Of a DNA stretch of 64,000 nt, positions 1 through 7,073 are shown piece after piece (positions within the stretch are counted from its first letter, which is position 1; each line of letters starts with the position of its first letter). The notes beneath the pieces are model-generated. The model did no database searches, was not told the origin of the DNA, and worked only from the letters and a program-made list of their open reading frames with translations. A program made the translations under genes and the position numbers. Source of the stretch: a virus; the IMG/VR virus record IMGVR_UViG_3300020595_000010, positions 1-64,000 of that record; one strand, given 5' to 3'.

Positions 1-1
1 C

Positions 2-448
2 ATGGTAGATGTTTATAAGACACCAGAGGGTTATTATTTCCAAACTGATAATTATGATGGAGAAGCTTCTAATGCTAAAGAAGCAGCTAAATGGTTAAAA
101 GATAATGGTTTTGTTAGATTACAAGCTGGTAGTTTAGATGAAGCTAAAAAGAAAAAAGCTAAGAAAAAAGATAATAGACCAATAGGAAAACCAATGCGTT
201 CATCTTCAGGTGGAAAAGCTTACAAAGTATACGTTAAGGATCCTAAAACTAAAAAGATTAAAACCGTTAGATTTGGATCTGGTGGTTTAAGAGCAAAAAT
301 AAATGACTCTAAGGCCCGCGCAGCATTTGCAAAAAGACACAAATGTTCAACTAAAAAAGACAGAACTAAAGCAGGTTATTGGAGTTGTAGATTACCTAGA
401 TATGCAAAATTACTCGGACTCAAATCAAGCTTTTCTGGATTCTGGTAA
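2..448 (+). CDS. Small basic conserved phage protein, function unknown
   Basis: The product has 148 residues and is Lys/Arg-rich. Residues 50-57 are almost all Lys/Ala. The C-terminal half (about 60-148) holds the pattern KxYKVYVKDPKTKKIKTVRFG, then an AxxxFAKRHKCS segment and a GYWSCRLPRYAKLLGL segment. From memory this resembles a small Cys/Trp-containing domain common in marine T4-like phages (RKSFRARHxCD...YWSC); no function is established. A Leu-Asp-Glu/Ala sequence just before the Lys run would fit a T4-type prohead protease site. The first ATG sits at the window edge, so the true start may lie upstream. The 3' end overlaps the next gene by 47 bases. Confidence 0.6.
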   Translation: MVDVYKTPEGYYFQTDNYDGEASNAKEAAKWLKDNGFVRLQAGSLDEAKKKKAKKKDNRPIGKPMRSSSGGKAYKVYVKDPKTKKIKTVRFGSGGLRAKINDSKARAAFAKRHKCSTKKDRTKAGYWSCRLPRYAKLLGLKSSFSGFW

Positions 449-713
449 ACCATATATTGACTTAGAAGTTACAGATAATTATATTCTAAGACAATTTAAT
501 GAATCAATTGATCCTATAGAATTACTTTGGCATCGTGATGATGAAGACAGAGTAGTTGAAATTATAGGAGAAACTGATTGGAGTTTACAACTTGATAATT
601 CCCTTCCATCTTCCCTTCAGGAACGTATATTTATACCTCGACATCAGTGGCATAGAGTAATCAAAGGCACTGGAAGTTTAAAACTTAAAATATATAAAAA
701 TGAACAAATGTGA
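402..713 (+). CDS. Small cupin-like hypothetical protein
   Basis: The product has 103 residues from the ATG at 402; a longer in-frame reading exists upstream but has no convincing start. It contains an acidic WHRDDEDR stretch and a C-terminal IPRHQWHRVIKGTGSLKLKIYK segment. The His-x3-His spacing followed by alternating hydrophobic residues looks like the last strands of a small double-stranded beta-helix (cupin) that could bind a metal. I do not recognise a substrate. The gene overlaps the basic protein upstream by 47 bases and the tiny Cys-rich frame downstream by 14 bases, which suggests translational coupling. Confidence 0.6.
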   Translation: MQNYSDSNQAFLDSGKPYIDLEVTDNYILRQFNESIDPIELLWHRDDEDRVVEIIGETDWSLQLDNSLPSSLQERIFIPRHQWHRVIKGTGSLKLKIYKNEQM

Positions 714-768
714 TTGTCAAATATGTAAGTGCGGTACTTCATGTAGTTGTACTTGTTGTAATTGTTAA
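700..768 (+). CDS. 22-residue Cys-rich metallothionein-like peptide
   Basis: An ATG at 700 opens a 22-codon frame ending in TAA at 766-768. Nine of the 22 residues are Cys (positions 4, 6, 9, 11, 15, 17, 19, 20, 22), giving a dense series of C-x-C, C-x2-C and C-C patterns with almost no hydrophobic residues. This is the composition of metallothioneins, which bind Zn, Cu or Cd through thiolate clusters. The start overlaps the end of the cupin-like gene by 14 bases, and the stop lies 5 bases before the next start, so it fits the operon neatly. The alternative is a chance frame, but nine Cys codons in 22 make that unlikely. Binding of metal is inferred. Confidence 0.55.
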   Translation: MNKCDCQICKCGTSCSCTCCNC

Positions 769-773
769 ATAAA

Positions 774-1049
774 ATGGAAAATTTCGATTATAAAAAATAT
801 TTAGCTGAAGGTCGCTTATACGAAAACGTATTAGCTCAAAAACTTAGAGACGAAGCAAAACACCCAGACTCAAAAGTGGGTGCTGCTATATTTAACAAGT
901 ATGCTGAAAAAGTAGAAAAAGCTAAAAAAGAAGATTATGTAAAACTTATAAAAGCTATGGAAAGCGAATTAATATCTAAACACCCTGATACATTCAGTGG
1001 TGAAGATGACATTCCAGGAAGCTTTTTACGTGAGGACAAAATAAATTAA
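774..1049 (+). CDS. Putative internal head protein with capsid-targeting-like N-terminus
   Basis: The product has 91 residues from the ATG at 774; an upstream in-frame TTG at 762 is less likely because the ATG start aligns with the next gene. The N-terminus reads MENFDYKKYLAEGRL and is nearly repeated in the following gene (MNNFDLTKYLAEGKL). T4 internal proteins begin MKTYQEFIAEA and are cut by gp21 after the (I/L)xE motif. LAE/G here matches that rule. The rest is a Lys/Glu-rich helical protein without a recognised domain. It is likely packaged in the head, cleaved and possibly injected (inference). Confidence 0.6.
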   Translation: MENFDYKKYLAEGRLYENVLAQKLRDEAKHPDSKVGAAIFNKYAEKVEKAKKEDYVKLIKAMESELISKHPDTFSGEDDIPGSFLREDKIN

Positions 1050-1054
1050 AATAA

Positions 1055-1537
1055 ATGAATAACTTCGATTTAACAAAATATTTAGCTGAAGGTAAGCTAC
1101 TAAATGAATTCGTAGGTAAAGCCTTAGAAGATAGAAATCAACCTCTTTATGATAAATTAGTAGCAGGATCTGGCAAATCAGATACTATGGAAGGTGAAAT
1201 GTTAAGAGCTATTAATAGAATTGTTTATCGTTATTATAATGATGGAGATGAATACCATACAGGATATGGTACTGAAACAGCAGGACCAGCTCATTCATTT
1301 TTGGTTAATGCTAACACAGGTGTAAGATCAGCAATGAATATGATATTTAGAAATGGAACTAATTATGAAGAAACTATTGAGGATGCTTTAGAGCATATTT
1401 TATCTCATATTGAAGCTAAACAAGGTAAATACACCCCTAATACAGTAGGTGATATGTTTGATTATGAAGCTGAATTTGAAGACGATACATATGAAGAAGA
1501 AGATTATGATGATTATGATGATGATTATGATTATTAA
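1055..1537 (+). CDS. Putative internal head protein, paralogous N-terminus, acidic tail
   Basis: The product has 160 residues. It shares the NFDxxKYLAEGxL N-terminus of the preceding gene, whose stop lies only 5 bases upstream. The LAE/G bond at residues 11-14 fits the T4 gp21 consensus, so an N-terminal peptide of about 13 residues may be removed. The middle contains a mostly helical segment with a TAGPAHSFL stretch. The last 25 residues are almost entirely Asp, Glu and Tyr. No known domain was recognised. The acidic tail could mimic DNA or bind cations. Confidence 0.6.
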   Translation: MNNFDLTKYLAEGKLLNEFVGKALEDRNQPLYDKLVAGSGKSDTMEGEMLRAINRIVYRYYNDGDEYHTGYGTETAGPAHSFLVNANTGVRSAMNMIFRNGTNYEETIEDALEHILSHIEAKQGKYTPNTVGDMFDYEAEFEDDTYEEEDYDDYDDDYDY

Positions 1538-1548
1538 TTAAAATAATA

Positions 1549-1557
1549 TATTTATAA
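1549..1557 (+). promoter_or_regulatory. Late-promoter-like motif TATTTATAA
   Basis: TATTTATAA lies 17 bases before the ATG at 1574. The same nonamer precedes many virion genes in the window. It is the reverse complement of the T4 late box with one extra base. Confidence 0.5.
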
Positions 1558-1573
1558 TAAAAAATAATAAAAC

Positions 1574-2296
1574 ATGAAATATCACATATTTAGTGGATTG
1601 TACGTAGATGGAGCAGACTTTCAAACTGGCACGGGGATAGGCCTTTGGTGTAATTTTAATGATAATTCAGGACTATACACAGTAGACCAAGAACAAAATT
1701 TTGTAATAGACACACCAAATTTTCTAAATAATTCTTCTATAGGAGGTAGCCTTAATATAGATAATGAAATGTGTGGATCAGCACCTATACAAGCAGGTAC
1801 TAATTCCCAATTCCAAGGCCCCGCAGATGGTCTCCCAACTACTTTTCCTGTAGGAAAAAGTAGATTTGCAATAGGAGCAGTTGACCTTGATGAATATGTA
1901 AGCCAGGGGGGCACTTTATCTCCATCTGATTGGTCAAATAATTTTGCTCAAATAGGATTTAGAGGAAATGCCAACCCATTAACAGTTTCAAAACTTCCAG
2001 GACAAGTTATTCCAAGTACAGATCATTATAATGTAATAGTTGCTGGAAACGAACCCTTAGGATTAAATACAAACGATGCAGGTGGAAGAGTACATTGGGA
2101 TGTTGCTACCGGTACTTTAGGTCAATTTGTTAGTAAAATATTAGGTATAAAAATTGGAGAAGTTGGTGGAGCGGGAAGTATAGGAACTGTAGTTCCTTCA
2201 ACTTCCGATGAATTAGCTGCTGGTGTTTTATTACTATCAGGGTATGGAATTTTAAAAAATGATGCACTAGCATTTGCAACAGAACCCCAACCATAA
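1574..2296 (+). CDS. Hypothetical protein, probably virion-associated
   Basis: The product has 240 residues, rich in Gly, Asn, Ser and Thr, with alternating beta-type patterns and no evident signal peptide or catalytic motif. The N-terminus is MKYHIFSGLYVDGADFQTGTG. The composition resembles phage fibre or decoration proteins. The gene stands alone: it has its own late-type TATTTATAA motif upstream and an intrinsic terminator downstream, so it is probably a monocistronic late unit. Its function is not recognised. Confidence 0.5.
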   Translation: MKYHIFSGLYVDGADFQTGTGIGLWCNFNDNSGLYTVDQEQNFVIDTPNFLNNSSIGGSLNIDNEMCGSAPIQAGTNSQFQGPADGLPTTFPVGKSRFAIGAVDLDEYVSQGGTLSPSDWSNNFAQIGFRGNANPLTVSKLPGQVIPSTDHYNVIVAGNEPLGLNTNDAGGRVHWDVATGTLGQFVSKILGIKIGEVGGAGSIGTVVPSTSDELAAGVLLLSGYGILKNDALAFATEPQP

Positions 2297-2357
2297 TACA
2301 ATAAACTTACAGCTCGATTCATAGCCGAGCGATTATATAAAAATAAATTTAGAGATC

Positions 2358-2390
2358 TGTGGCCTCCATTTGGAGGTCACATTTTTTTTT
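2358..2390 (+). terminator. Intrinsic terminator
   Basis: A 10-base-pair stem (2358-2367 with 2372-2381, one G-U pair) and ATTT loop are followed by nine T residues. A weaker GCTCG/CGAGC hairpin with a 9-base loop lies upstream at 2312-2330. Confidence 0.85.
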
Positions 2391-2400
2391 CGTATATTAA
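2391..2400 (+). promoter_or_regulatory. Promoter-like motif CGTATATTAA
   Basis: CGTATATTAA begins right after the terminator T-run, 24 bases before the ATG at 2424. It matches the C(G/T)(T/A)ATATT signal before the replication genes. Confidence 0.35.
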
Positions 2401-2423
2401 TAACAAATAAAATTTAAGTCTAG

Positions 2424-3899
2424 ATGAATAAAAACATAGTAATGGTTGGAGCCGGGGTAGCAAATGTAAATGCTGCTACTAAGCTAGTAGATGAAGGTTA
2501 TAATGGTAAAATTACCATTATTGATATGGGTAAAGACCCTTATTTAAGACCCTATGAAGAAGTAATGACAGGATTTTTGGGTGCAGGAGGTTGGTCTGAT
2601 GGTAAATTAACTTACCATACTTCAATTGGAGGACAATTATCTAAATATTGTGGGGAAGAAAAAGCAATGGAATTATTTGATCAGGTGATAGATAATTTTA
2701 AACGTTTCCACCCCAAACCAGAGGAAGTACAATGTTCAAATCCAATTGCAGAACCAGATTTTATTAAACCCTATTTTGGTTTACGTTTATTCCCTGTATG
2801 GCACGTTGGTACAGATTACCTACACGAAATTGGAAAAAATTGGTATGATTATCTAGTATCTAAAGGTGTTAAATTTGAATGGGAAGCTAAGGTAACTTCA
2901 ATTGATTTTGAAAACCAAACAGGAACTGTAATAGTACTACAATCTGATCTAACACATACATTTGAATATGACCGTCTAATATTTGGTGTAGGTAAATCAG
3001 GTATTGACTTTGGTAAACAATTAGCTGAAAAATATGAACTACCAACTGAACCAAAACCAGTACAAATTGGTGTCCGATTTGAAGCACCACAAAAACACTT
3101 TCAAAAACTTATTGATGTAAGCTATGATTTCAAATTGTATCGTAAATTCGAAGACAAAGGAGTATCATTACGTTCATTCTGTACTAACAACAACGCAGCT
3201 TATGTTGCCGTTGAGCAAACGTATGGGGATGTTAGCTACAATGGACACGCTAAAAAAGGAGAAGAACATAGAAACAATATGACCAATTTTGGCATATTAA
3301 TGGAAATTCAAGGTATTGATGAACCTTTTACCTGGTCAAGAGAATTAGTTAAAGCTGTAAATGAAACTTGGTTTGATAATAGTAAAGGCCAAGGTAGATT
3401 TGCTCGTAAGACTCATACAGGTTTATATTATTCACCTACTCGTGAAGCAGGAATGACAAGTGAAGGTATAAAAGTTGATGCTATGCCTATTAAATCATTA
3501 GATCAAGTTAAAGATGCATTTCAAGGTTATTATGATTACATAGAAGATTTTATTGAAGATATGAAAAAAGTATTCCCAACACTTAAAGATGATTGGGGTA
3601 TTTATGTACCTGAAGTAAAATATTTGTCACCTGAACCATTAGTTAACTATAATGATTTAAGTTTAACTACATACCCTAATGTACATTTTGTAGGTGATGC
3701 TTTAAGTGCAAGAGGTATAACAGTATCAGGTGCTCAAGGGACATTAGTAGCAGAACAAATTGTAAATGACCAAAAAGAAATAAATGATTTTTTAGAATGG
3801 GCTGATAAACCTGGACCTTGGTCTGAAGAAGATAATAAAATACATACTATAGGAGGATTAACAATGCCTAAAAAAAATACTAATAAATTAAATAAATAA
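2424..3899 (+). CDS. FAD-dependent oxidoreductase (COG2509-like)
   Basis: The product has 491 residues. Residues 9-14 form the GAGVAN dinucleotide-binding loop at the end of the first beta strand, followed by an acidic IIDMGKD strand end. A GGWSDGKLTYHTSIGG segment (about 56-71) matches the GG-x-SDGKL signature I associate with COG2509, the uncharacterised FAD-dependent dehydrogenases. The C-terminal HFVGDALSARGITVSGAQG segment is the usual second FAD-contact region. Length fits the family and no signal peptide is seen. The substrate is unknown. It starts a run of small accessory genes that ends with a methyltransferase and a kinase, so it looks like a host-derived auxiliary metabolic gene (inference). 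Confidence 0.75.
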   Translation: MNKNIVMVGAGVANVNAATKLVDEGYNGKITIIDMGKDPYLRPYEEVMTGFLGAGGWSDGKLTYHTSIGGQLSKYCGEEKAMELFDQVIDNFKRFHPKPEEVQCSNPIAEPDFIKPYFGLRLFPVWHVGTDYLHEIGKNWYDYLVSKGVKFEWEAKVTSIDFENQTGTVIVLQSDLTHTFEYDRLIFGVGKSGIDFGKQLAEKYELPTEPKPVQIGVRFEAPQKHFQKLIDVSYDFKLYRKFEDKGVSLRSFCTNNNAAYVAVEQTYGDVSYNGHAKKGEEHRNNMTNFGILMEIQGIDEPFTWSRELVKAVNETWFDNSKGQGRFARKTHTGLYYSPTREAGMTSEGIKVDAMPIKSLDQVKDAFQGYYDYIEDFIEDMKKVFPTLKDDWGIYVPEVKYLSPEPLVNYNDLSLTTYPNVHFVGDALSARGITVSGAQGTLVAEQIVNDQKEINDFLEWADKPGPWSEEDNKIHTIGGLTMPKKNTNKLNK

Positions 3900-3904
3900 A
3901 AATT

Positions 3905-4171
3905 ATGAGCAGTAAATTTTATGAAGAAAAAGTAATTAAATATAAAGGAGCTAGACATTATTTAATTAGATTAGAAGGTGAAGAACATTTTAAACATCAC
4001 AGATACGATTCACCAGCAATAGTACCTATCAATAAACAATCAGAGTTTAAAAGGGGATACTTTTTAAGTGGGATTGAATATTCTGAGGAAGAGTTTAAGG
4101 ATATAATGAAGGAAAGAGAAGGTTTACCTTGGTACAAAACATCAGCTGGGAAGGGAACATCAAGACATTAA
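3905..4171 (+). CDS. Small hypothetical protein with one toxin-like 'HR.DSPA' repeat
   Basis: The product has 88 residues. The middle (HHRYDSPAIVPI, then GYFLSGIEYSEEEFKD) resembles a single copy of the repeat found in phage proteins of HREDGPA...WYLNGKxYSEEEF type, for which no biochemical role is known. The ATG lies 5 bases after the oxidoreductase stop and the TAA is 1 base before the next ATG, so it is part of the same operon. Confidence 0.5.
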   Translation: MSSKFYEEKVIKYKGARHYLIRLEGEEHFKHHRYDSPAIVPINKQSEFKRGYFLSGIEYSEEEFKDIMKEREGLPWYKTSAGKGTSRH

Positions 4172-4172
4172 T

Positions 4173-4580
4173 ATGAGAGACCACACATTAGAAGCAATGC
4201 CTTATAAAGGAGAAATTCATGAAAAAGCATGGGGTCATGAGTTATGGATAATTAATAATGAATTCTATTGCGGTAAGTTATTAGTATTTAAAAAGGATAA
4301 ATCATTTTCAATGCATTATCATTTATTAAAAGATGAAGCATGGTACATCTCTAAAGGAAAATTTTTGTACAAATATATTGATACTGAGGATGCTGAGTAT
4401 AAATCAATTGAAGTAACAGAAGGAGATTGTATACATTTAATGCCAGGACAGCCTCACCAAATGTTGGCTCTCGAAGAAGGAAGTTGTATATTTGAAGTAT
4501 CAACACAGCACTTTGATAGTGATAGTTATAGAATAGGAATGGGATCTTCACAGTTAGATCCAAAAAACTTACCATTTTAA
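4173..4580 (+). CDS. Cupin-domain protein, sugar-isomerase-like
   Basis: The product has 135 residues forming one cupin barrel. Motif 1 is MHYHLLKDE, giving metal ligands His48, His50 and Glu55. Motif 2 is PGQPHQM with His95. An EVSTQHFDSDSYRI segment follows, as in cupins related to mannose-6-phosphate isomerase and other sugar-modifying enzymes. A mononuclear metal enzyme or sugar-binding protein is therefore likely. The next-but-one gene is an FkbM methyltransferase, so a role in glycan synthesis or modification is plausible, though not shown. Confidence 0.65.
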   Translation: MRDHTLEAMPYKGEIHEKAWGHELWIINNEFYCGKLLVFKKDKSFSMHYHLLKDEAWYISKGKFLYKYIDTEDAEYKSIEVTEGDCIHLMPGQPHQMLALEEGSCIFEVSTQHFDSDSYRIGMGSSQLDPKNLPF

Positions 4581-4582
4581 TT

Positions 4583-4870
4583 ATGAGTATTAGAAAAAAA
4601 TATAAACAGGAAGACCAAGAATTAGCAGCTTCTTTACAGGAAATAAACATAAATACAGCGATATTAGAAATAAAATTATTGGGTTTATCTAAAATAAAAG
4701 ATAATTTATTATATGAGTGTAGATATGTTGATAGAGGAACAATTAAAACAGTGCCGATTATAGCACAAGATGTTACTCAAGCAATAGCTAAGTTAGATCC
4801 CTATGTAGAATCAGCAATCCCCGAAAACGTATTAAAAATAATGTTGGGCACAGAAAGATATAGTATATAA
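4583..4870 (+). CDS. Hypothetical protein
   Basis: The product has 95 residues with a helical, charged N-terminus and a short alpha/beta C-terminus (LLYECRYVDRGTIKTVPIIAQDVTQAI). It starts 2 bases after the cupin stop and its TAA shares its last A with the ATG of the methyltransferase (TAATG), so the genes are translationally coupled. I do not recognise a family. Confidence 0.5.
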   Translation: MSIRKKYKQEDQELAASLQEININTAILEIKLLGLSKIKDNLLYECRYVDRGTIKTVPIIAQDVTQAIAKLDPYVESAIPENVLKIMLGTERYSI

Positions 4871-5559
4871 TGATAAGAAACGGTAAACAATTTTATACAA
4901 AAGATGGAAAATTAATAGATATGTCAAGCTGGGATGTTAGTAAAGGACATCAAGATGTAGGTATTAATTATGGTTGGGAAGGTGCTATGGCTTGGGGAAA
5001 TTTAATCCATGATGAGTTAAATAAATATGGACCTGGTGTTCAACCCGGTGATGTTTATTTAGATTTAGGAGCAAATATAGGACTATCAGCTTTAAGAGCA
5101 GAATTATCAGGGGCCTCTAAATTATATTGCATTGAACCTGACCCAGGAGTATACGAGGCATTAGAAATGAATAAATCAGATAAATGGGAGAATTTTAATT
5201 TAGCAATTGCAGACTATGATGGAGAAATAGACATACCCAAATGGCCTGATTGGTGGGATAATGTTTCACGTCCTTGTATTACTTTAGAAAATTTTATGTA
5301 TTCTAATAAAATTACACATATTGATTATATGAAAGTTGATATTGAGGGACATGAAATTAAAATTTTACCCCAAATTCCAAAAGCTATATATGATAAAATT
5401 TCAAAAATTTTTATTGAATATCATGAGGATACTACAATTTCACCAGAAGATAGAGATAAAAAAAGATTAGAATTTGTAAAATCAATAATATCAAAAGGAT
5501 ATAATAATCACTTTGTTGAAGTTGGATATCATCAAAGTTTTATTTATATTTGGAAATAA
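4870..5559 (+). CDS. FkbM-family SAM-dependent methyltransferase
   Basis: The product has 229 residues. Motif I is YLDLGANIGL (SAM-binding loop DLGANIG at 65-71), motif II is YCIEPDP (acidic ribose ligand near 89), and a MKVDIEGHE strand follows, the hallmark of the FkbM family. FkbM enzymes O-methylate small molecules and sugars. The start overlaps the previous stop as TAATG. With the cupin upstream and glycosyltransferases elsewhere in the genome, methylation of a glycan is possible but unproven. Confidence 0.8.
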   Translation: MIRNGKQFYTKDGKLIDMSSWDVSKGHQDVGINYGWEGAMAWGNLIHDELNKYGPGVQPGDVYLDLGANIGLSALRAELSGASKLYCIEPDPGVYEALEMNKSDKWENFNLAIADYDGEIDIPKWPDWWDNVSRPCITLENFMYSNKITHIDYMKVDIEGHEIKILPQIPKAIYDKISKIFIEYHEDTTISPEDRDKKRLEFVKSIISKGYNNHFVEVGYHQSFIYIWK

Positions 5560-5571
5560 AATAAATAAGTT

Positions 5572-6102
5572 ATGAAAATAGGTTTTTGTGGAACAATGTC
5601 AGTAGGTAAAACAACTTTAGTTAATGCTTTATCTGAACTACCAGAATTAAAAAATTATAAATTTAGAACAGAACGTTCTAAATATCTTATGGAAATGGGA
5701 ATCCCATTAAACACAGATAGTACCGTAAAAGGCCAGTCTGTATTTTTAGCTGAAAGAGCTAGTGAACTAATGCAAAATAATATTATAACAGATAGAACTA
5801 TTATTGATGTGATGGCGTTTGCTAAATGTTCTAAGTCTATGAATTACATGGAAGCAGATGATTTTTGCTCATTTGCTAGTAATATGTTAGATGAATATGA
5901 TTATATATTTTATGTTTCACCTGAAGGTGTTGATATAGAAAATAATGGTGTTAGAGAAACTAATGCTGAATATAGAAAATTAATTGACCAAAACATACAG
6001 CTTTTAATTATTAAGTACAGACATAAGATAAAAAACTTAATTGAAATAAAAGGTTCAACAGAGGAACGTATAAAGTTAGTTAAACAGTCAATTTCTTTGT
6101 GA
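5572..6102 (+). CDS. P-loop kinase-like ATPase (AAA_28 type)
   Basis: The product has 176 residues. The P-loop GTMSVGKT occupies residues 7-14. A TERSKYLMEMG helix and an IITDRTIIDVMAFAK segment correspond to the substrate and LID-like regions of the AAA_28/NadR kinase group. This points to phosphorylation of a nucleoside, nucleotide or small metabolite. It begins 12 bases after the methyltransferase and closes the accessory operon. A role in nucleotide supply is the usual one for such phage genes; the substrate cannot be told from sequence alone. Confidence 0.6.
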   Translation: MKIGFCGTMSVGKTTLVNALSELPELKNYKFRTERSKYLMEMGIPLNTDSTVKGQSVFLAERASELMQNNIITDRTIIDVMAFAKCSKSMNYMEADDFCSFASNMLDEYDYIFYVSPEGVDIENNGVRETNAEYRKLIDQNIQLLIIKYRHKIKNLIEIKGSTEERIKLVKQSISL

Positions 6103-6111
6103 TATTTATAA
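6103..6111 (+). promoter_or_regulatory. Late-promoter-like motif TATTTATAA
   Basis: TATTTATAA lies 14 bases before the ATG at 6125 and marks the start of the packaging and head gene cluster. Confidence 0.5.
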
Positions 6112-6124
6112 CAAAAATACTCTA

Positions 6125-6493
6125 ATGAAGAAATCAGAATTAAAAGCATCAATTAAAGAAGAAATCCTTGAACTATTAGAAGCAGAATCTGCAGATGAAA
6201 TTAGTGCTAAAGCCGATGCACAGGCTGACCTAAATAAGGAATTAGAAAAAACTCAAGACCTTATGAAAGAAGAAGATGAAGATGATGAGGATGTAATGGA
6301 TAAGAAAGCTATAAAAGGAGCTAAAAAAGGAGACTCAGTATCTAAATTAGCATCAAAACTTCAACAAACATCTGCTGAAATGAAAAAAGTAGTAAAAAAG
6401 TGGAAAAATGCTGAAGGTTCTGAAAAACAAAAACTTACGGATCGTCTAAGAGAATTAACTAAAATTAAAAAAGAACTTGAAGGTCTTCTTTAA
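6125..6493 (+). CDS. Coiled-coil, charged hypothetical protein upstream of terminase
   Basis: The product has 122 residues and is almost wholly helical, with an acidic centre (residues about 50-58, Glu/Asp run) and a basic C-terminal coiled coil. The N-terminus MKKSELKASIKEEILELLEAES ends in Leu-Leu-Glu/Ala, compatible with a prohead-protease site. Its place just before the terminase gene resembles that of T4 gene 16 (small terminase), but I see no helix-turn-helix or similarity to gp16. A small head or core protein is equally possible. Confidence 0.5.
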   Translation: MKKSELKASIKEEILELLEAESADEISAKADAQADLNKELEKTQDLMKEEDEDDEDVMDKKAIKGAKKGDSVSKLASKLQQTSAEMKKVVKKWKNAEGSEKQKLTDRLRELTKIKKELEGLL

Positions 6494-7073
6494 AAATATC
6501 CAATTTCTACTTATTGTAGTTTTAGTTGTACTCCTTTTATTACAAAGGAGTTGTACTTCTGATCCAACTATTATTGAACCTACGATTATAACAAAGGTTG
6601 AAACTAAATGGGATACTATTACTATTAACAAGATAGAATATGTACCTAAATGGGTAGAAAAAATAGTAACAGTATATGAAAATGATACTATTATAATAAA
6701 TACTCCTATAGATACATTAGAAGTATTAAAAGAATACTATGCCAAAAATGTTTATGTAGATAAAATTGTATTGGATTCTTTAGGGGTTGTAACTGTAACA
6801 GATACAATTTCCCAAAATAGAATATTTTCAAGACAAATAAAATCAGATATACTAATCCCTACAAAAACACTAACTCAAGAGATTTATTTAAATAATAGAG
6901 AATTTTATTGGGGTTTAAATATAGCAGGTAGATCATCACAAATTAATTATTTAGGTGGGGGAATATTATACAAATCAAAAAGAAAAAACATATATGGTTT
7001 AGGGATAGGTGTTAATGAAAACTTTGAACCTATTATATCAGGTAGTTATTATATGAAAATAGGTAAAAAATAA
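6477..7073 (+). CDS. Membrane-anchored hypothetical protein, TTG start
   Basis: The frame has no ATG before the hydrophobic segment, so the best start is TTG at 6477, giving 198 residues. Residues 8-22 (NIQFLLIVVLVVLLL) form one transmembrane or signal-anchor helix, followed by QRSCTSD; this is not a good lipobox. The centre is Thr/Ile/Asp-rich (repeated DTITI/DTIII types) and the end has short Gly-rich strands (GLNIAGRSS, YGLGIGVN) that look beta-barrel-like. It overlaps the preceding gene by 17 bases. A lysis (spanin-like) or envelope role is possible, but nothing proves it. Confidence 0.5.
   Translation: MKVFFKNIQFLLIVVLVVLLLLQRSCTSDPTIIEPTIITKVETKWDTITINKIEYVPKWVEKIVTVYENDTIIINTPIDTLEVLKEYYAKNVYVDKIVLDSLGVVTVTDTISQNRIFSRQIKSDILIPTKTLTQEIYLNNREFYWGLNIAGRSSQINYLGGGILYKSKRKNIYGLGIGVNENFEPIISGSYYMKIGKK

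Noticed and set aside
2312-2330. Possible tRNA or attachment-site hairpin GCTCG...CGAGC.
   Set aside because: Too short, no cloverleaf or anticodon arm; at most a minor hairpin before the terminator.
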